Positions 60,579 through 64,000 of a stretch of DNA of 64,000 bases are shown here, in pieces. The position numbers and the translations under genes were made by a program. The DNA lies in NCBI GenBank assembly GCA_964396895.1, contig CAYNGJ010000014.1, positions 1-64,000 on the forward strand. The letters run 5' to 3'. Numbering within the stretch: position 1 is the stretch's first letter; the number at the start of each line of letters is the position of its first letter. Below the pieces are notes generated by a model. It did not search any database. It worked only from the letters and a program-made list of their open reading frames with translations, and had not been told where the DNA came from. Origin of the DNA: UBA2334 sp964396895. GTDB taxonomy: Bacteria; Pseudomonadota; Gammaproteobacteria; Burkholderiales; Burkholderiaceae_C.

Positions 60579-61598
60579 ATGTACACACAGTCGTTCAACG
60601 TGCCCGACGAATCCGGGCAACGCACCGTCAAAACGGTGGCCCACACCGAGCCGCCGGAGCTGATGGCCAAGTTCGATGCCCGCATCGACGCCGACGGCCG
60701 CATCGAGCCGCAAGACTGGATGCCCGAGGCCTACCGCAAAACCCTGGTGCGACAGATCAGCCAGCACGCCCACTCTGAAATTGTCGGCATGCTGCCCGAG
60801 GGCAACTGGATCAGCCGCGCCCCCAGCCTCAAGCGCAAAGCCATCCTGATTGCCAAGGTGCAAGACGAAGGCGGCCACGGCCTTTACCTGTACAGCGCCG
60901 CCGAGACGCTGGGCACCAGCCGCGACCAACTGCTGGACGCCCTGCACACCGGCAAGGCCAAGTACAGCTCCATCTTCAACTACCCCACGCTCAACTGGGC
61001 CGATGTGGGCGTGATCGGCTGGCTGGTGGATGGCGCGGCCATCATGAACCAGATCCCGCTGTGCCGCTGCTCCTACGGCCCCTACAGCCGCGCCATGGTG
61101 CGCGTGTGCAAAGAAGAGAGCTTTCACCAGCGCCAGGGCTACGAGGCCCTGCTGGTGATGATGAAGGGCAACCAGGCGCAAAAAGACATGGTGCAAGATG
61201 CCGTGAACCGCTACTGGTGGAAGTGCCTGGCCATGTTCGGTCCACCCGACGCCGACAGCCCGAACAGCGCGCAAGGCATGCGCTGGGGCATCAAGCGCAT
61301 CAGCAACGACGACCTGCGCCAGAAGTTCATCGACGCCACCGTGCCCCAGGCCAAGGTGCTGGGCGTGACCCTGCCCGACCCCGACCTGAAGTGGAACGAA
61401 GCGCGTGGTCACCACGACTACGGCCAGATCGACTGGGAAGAGTTCTGGGCCACCGTCAACGGCAACGGCCCCTGCAACAAAGAGCGCCTGGCCACCCGCG
61501 TCAAGGCCCACAACGACGGTGCCTGGGTGCGCGAAGCTGCCCTGGCCCATGCCCGCAAACAAGCCAACCGCCAAGCCAACCTGAAGGAAGCAGCATGA
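60579..61598 (+). CDS. paaA: Phenylacetyl-CoA epoxidase subunit PaaA
   Basis: This is the catalytic di-iron subunit of the ring-1,2-phenylacetyl-CoA epoxidase. Ferritin-like iron ligands appear in AHSEIVGML, VQDEGGHGLYLYSAAETLG and CKEESFHQRQGYEAL. Length 339 is normal. AGGAG lies before the ATG. Its stop overlaps paaB's ATG (ATGA). Confidence 0.95.
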   Translation: MYTQSFNVPDESGQRTVKTVAHTEPPELMAKFDARIDADGRIEPQDWMPEAYRKTLVRQISQHAHSEIVGMLPEGNWISRAPSLKRKAILIAKVQDEGGHGLYLYSAAETLGTSRDQLLDALHTGKAKYSSIFNYPTLNWADVGVIGWLVDGAAIMNQIPLCRCSYGPYSRAMVRVCKEESFHQRQGYEALLVMMKGNQAQKDMVQDAVNRYWWKCLAMFGPPDADSPNSAQGMRWGIKRISNDDLRQKFIDATVPQAKVLGVTLPDPDLKWNEARGHHDYGQIDWEEFWATVNGNGPCNKERLATRVKAHNDGAWVREAALAHARKQANRQANLKEAA

Positions 61599-61909
61599 CC
61601 GCCCACACCGCATCCAACGCCCCAGCCCTGAAAGAATGGCCACTGTGGGAAGTTTTTGTCCGCAGCAAGCAGGGCTTGGAACACAAGCACTGCGGCAGCC
61701 TGCACGCCGCCGACGCGGCCCAGGCCTTGGTCATGGCGCGTGACGTGTACACCCGCCGCCAGGAAGGCGTGAGCATCTGGGTGGTGCCATCGGTGGCCAT
61801 CACCGCCAGCAACCCCGACGACAAGGGCGAACTGTTCGACCCTGCGGCCGACAAAATCTACCGCCACCCCACGTTCTACGAAATCCCTGAAGAAGTGGGG
61901 CACATGTGA
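61595..61909 (+). CDS. paaB: Phenylacetyl-CoA epoxidase subunit PaaB
   Basis: This is the small PaaB subunit, 104 residues, starting MTAHTASNAPALKEWPLWEVF and containing HKHCGSLHAADAAQALVMARDVYTRR-type segments and SIWVVPSVAIT. It helps assemble the PaaABCE complex. The start overlaps the paaA stop; the frame also runs upstream inside paaA, which is rejected. Confidence 0.93.
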   Translation: MTAHTASNAPALKEWPLWEVFVRSKQGLEHKHCGSLHAADAAQALVMARDVYTRRQEGVSIWVVPSVAITASNPDDKGELFDPAADKIYRHPTFYEIPEEVGHM

Positions 61910-62715
61910 TGAGCGCCGTTCTGGACACCCCCGTGACGGCCCCCGTCAGCTACCTGTTGCACTTGGCCGACAACGCCGTGGTGCTGGGCCAGCGCAACGC
62001 CGAGTGGTGTGGGCACGGCCCCATCCTGGAAGAAGACCTGGCCCTGGCCAACATGAGCCTGGACCTGATCGGCCAGGCCCGCTTGCTCTACAGCGCCGCT
62101 GCCAAGCAGATGGGCGGTGACGCGACCGAAGACAGCCTGGCCTACTTCCGCGACGTGCCCGAGTTCCGCAACTACACGCTGCTGGAGTTGCCGCACCACA
62201 GCGCACTGGTGGGCTACGCCAAGACCGACCTGGACTACGCCACAACCATCGCGCGCAACTTCCTCTACAGCGCCCTCATGGTGCCGCTGTGGACGCAGCT
62301 GCAAGACAGTGCCGATGCCGAGCTGGCCAGCATTGCCGCCAAATCGCTCAAGGAGTCGCGCTACCACCTGCGCCACTCGCGCGACTGGCTGGTCAAGCTG
62401 GGCGACGGCACCGACGAGTCCAGCGCCCGCGTGGCAGCCGCTTTGGCACATCTGATGCCTTACACGCAAGAGTTTTGGACATTGTCTGCTCTCGAAAATG
62501 ATGCGGCAGAGGCCGGCATCACCCTGAACTGGGCACAGCTACAAGCCGACTGGAACGCCCTGCTGGACGACGCCCTGGCCGAGGCCCAGCTGACCCGTCC
62601 GGGCAGCGCGGGCTACGTCACCCAAGGCAAGAACGGCGGCCACTCCGAGCACCTGGGCTTTTTGCTCAGCGAAATGCAAGGCCTGGCCCGCGCCCACCCC
62701 GGCGCGCAATGGTGA
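61909..62715 (+). CDS. paaC: Phenylacetyl-CoA epoxidase subunit PaaC
   Basis: This structural, ferritin-like subunit of 268 residues pairs with PaaA but lacks the full catalytic iron site. It contains WCGHGPILEEDLALANMSLDLIGQARLL (about 27-54), DFRDVPEF-type YFRDVPEFRNYTLLELPHHS and LKESRYHLRHSRDWL. The ATG overlaps the paaB stop (TGATG), so translation is coupled. Confidence 0.93.
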   Translation: MSAVLDTPVTAPVSYLLHLADNAVVLGQRNAEWCGHGPILEEDLALANMSLDLIGQARLLYSAAAKQMGGDATEDSLAYFRDVPEFRNYTLLELPHHSALVGYAKTDLDYATTIARNFLYSALMVPLWTQLQDSADAELASIAAKSLKESRYHLRHSRDWLVKLGDGTDESSARVAAALAHLMPYTQEFWTLSALENDAAEAGITLNWAQLQADWNALLDDALAEAQLTRPGSAGYVTQGKNGGHSEHLGFLLSEMQGLARAHPGAQW

Positions 62716-62725
62716 GCCACCGGCC

Positions 62726-63355
62726 ATGAGCAACTCGCCGCACGCCGTGCCCACCCCCGTCTCAGCGCCGGACGAAGGCCTGTGCGCCGCCGAACTGGCC
62801 GCGCAGGCCGACCCCGAGCTGGCCCGCGTGTGGGCCTTGCTCGACGGTGTGGCCGACCCGGAAATTCCGGTGGTGTCACTCAAAGAGCTGGGCATTCTGC
62901 GCGACGTGCGCCATGGCGAGGCGGGGCTGGAGGTGGTCATCACGCCCACCTACAGCGGTTGCCCCGCCATGGGCCAAATGGCCGACGACGTGGCCGCAGC
63001 GCTGGCGCAGGCCGGCATTGCGGGCAAGGTCGTCACCCAACTGGCCCCTGCGTGGACCACCGACTGGATTGGCCCCGCCGCCCGCGAGAAGCTGCGCGCC
63101 TACGGCATCGCCCCGCCGCACAGCACCCACCACCTGGGCCACTGCGCCAGCGGTGCGCCCGGTGCCGCCGACACCCCGCAGGCGCGTGTGCTGCGCTTCA
63201 TGCCCCAGGCCAGCGCCAGCCAGCCCGCCGTGCCTTGCCCGCACTGCGGGTCCGAGCACACGGTGGAGTCGTCGCGCTTTGGCTCCACCGCCTGCAAGGC
63301 CCTTTACAAATGCCTGGACTGCCAGGAGCCGTTTGATTTTTTCAAGCCGTACTGA
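62726..63355 (+). CDS. paaD: PaaD, iron-sulfur/metal maturation factor
   Basis: This is a 209-residue protein with a MIP18/DUF59 domain (LDGVADPEIPVVSLKELGILRDV then ITPTYSGCPAM) and a C-terminal zinc-ribbon-like pair, CPHCGSE and CLDCQEP. It assists maturation of the PaaABCE epoxidase. The central region is Ala/His-rich and variable (HSTHHLGHC). It starts 10 bp after paaC. Confidence 0.92.
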   Translation: MSNSPHAVPTPVSAPDEGLCAAELAAQADPELARVWALLDGVADPEIPVVSLKELGILRDVRHGEAGLEVVITPTYSGCPAMGQMADDVAAALAQAGIAGKVVTQLAPAWTTDWIGPAAREKLRAYGIAPPHSTHHLGHCASGAPGAADTPQARVLRFMPQASASQPAVPCPHCGSEHTVESSRFGSTACKALYKCLDCQEPFDFFKPY

Positions 63356-63420
63356 CGGGCCGTTCCAGCGCCGCCCAGACCGTCCAGCCCCCCACACCGA
63401 CTGTTCCGGAGAAGAACCCC

Positions 63421-64000
63421 ATGTCCGCCGTCCGTTTTCATGACCTCGCCATCCAGCGCATCAGCCCCGAGGCCGCTGGCTCGGTGGCCATCACCTTTCG
63501 CATTCCACCCGAGCAGCGCTCGGCCTTCACCTTCGAGCCGGGCCAGTACCTGACGCTGCGCGCCCAGGTCAACGGCGCCGACGTGCGCCGCACCTACTCC
63601 ATCAGCAGCCCGCGCAGCCGCCTGCTGAGCCAGGGCGAGCTGGAAGTGGGCATTCGCCCGGTGGAGGGCGGTGTGTTCTCCAACTGGGCGGCCACCCAGC
63701 TCAAGGCGGGCGATGTGCTGGCCGTCATGCCGCCCGACGGCAAGTTCACCGTCAAAAAGCAGCGCGCCATCCACCGCGTGGGCTTTGCCGCCGGTTCGGG
63801 CATCACGCCCATCCTGAGCATCGCCGCCACCACACTCGAAGAACAGCCCGAGAGCAAGTTCACCCTGGTGTACGGCAACCGACGCATGGCCAGCGTCATG
63901 TTCAACGAAGCCCTGCAAGACCTGAAAGACCGCTACGCCAACCGATTCACCATGGTGCACATCCTGTCGCGCCAGGCACAGGAAGTGGACATGCTGGAAG
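63421..64000 (+). CDS. paaE: PaaE reductase, 5' part (cut by window edge)
   Basis: This FAD/ferredoxin-type reductase delivers electrons from NADPH to PaaA. The FAD region has RRTYSISSPRSR (about 59-70) and the NAD(P) region GFAAGSGITPILSIA (about 121-135). The C-terminal [2Fe-2S] domain of PaaE lies beyond the right edge. About 193 codons are seen. GGAGAAG precedes ATG 63421. Confidence 0.93.
   Translation, partial: MSAVRFHDLAIQRISPEAAGSVAITFRIPPEQRSAFTFEPGQYLTLRAQVNGADVRRTYSISSPRSRLLSQGELEVGIRPVEGGVFSNWAATQLKAGDVLAVMPPDGKFTVKKQRAIHRVGFAAGSGITPILSIAATTLEEQPESKFTLVYGNRRMASVMFNEALQDLKDRYANRFTMVHILSRQAQEVDMLE

Overview
The window looks like a chromosomal segment of a high-GC betaproteobacterium, most probably Burkholderiales/Comamonadaceae (Variovorax, Hydrogenophaga, Acidovorax or Rhodoferax type). 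The evidence is the gmk-rpoZ-spoT-greB housekeeping block, a protocatechuate 4,5-cleavage (lig/pmd) cluster, a paa operon, and a short AT-rich intergenic repeat (AATAGCT...AAGCG) that I associate with this family. The genus cannot be fixed from the sequence alone.

Layout. 1-1.03 kb: remnants of IS3-family elements in inverted orientation. 1.4-10.8 kb: a selenium region. It holds senC (FAD oxidoreductase-SelD fusion), senB (glycosyltransferase), divergent senA (EgtB-like) and egtD, followed by a four-gene PhnCDE-like ABC transporter of the type predicted to carry selenium oxyanions. Together these could take up Se, make selenophosphate, make a selenosugar and join it to hercynine to give selenoneine. 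10.8-13.5 kb: a TonB-like protein diverging from an ArsR-rhodanese regulator across a perfect inverted repeat, then a fatty-acid-hydroxylase-type membrane protein. 13.6-19.1 kb: a membrane/metal-flavoured group (DMT exporter with a His-rich tail, HupE/UreJ-like protein, small His-rich secreted protein, two-component system, secreted haem protein). 19.3-21.5 kb: ureEFG without urease structural genes.

21.3-23.5 kb is a mosaic island. A 161-bp ureG 3' end occurs at both edges (about 92% identical by my count). Between the copies lie a class-1-like integron remnant (truncated intI, LexA box, attI, one VOC-family cassette and its attC) and a VapBC-type toxin-antitoxin pair. 23.5-32.3 kb: a PAS-GGDEF-EAL protein, an Ask_Ect-type aspartokinase, and a Rieske oxygenase / glutamine-synthetase-like / ferredoxin operon with a divergent GntR regulator. 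32.4-43.4 kb: tRNA-Ser(UGA) and housekeeping genes (hemW, rdgB, rph, PP2C and Ser/Thr kinase, yicC, gmk, rpoZ, spoT, greB), then tRNA-Arg(ACG).

43.5-53.7 kb: protocatechuate meta-cleavage genes ligC, ligB, ligA, ligI, ligK and ligJ, with an unusual signal-less periplasmic-binding-like protein and LysR and LuxR regulators. Two probably unrelated genes (a DUF3617-like secreted protein and a PQQ-type sugar dehydrogenase) are interleaved. 53.9-55.9 kb: FAD monooxygenase plus DUF2783-like partner. 56.05-64.0 kb: phenylacetate operon paaN-G-I-K-A-B-C-D-E, running off the right edge inside paaE. The whole right third is aromatic catabolism feeding central metabolism.
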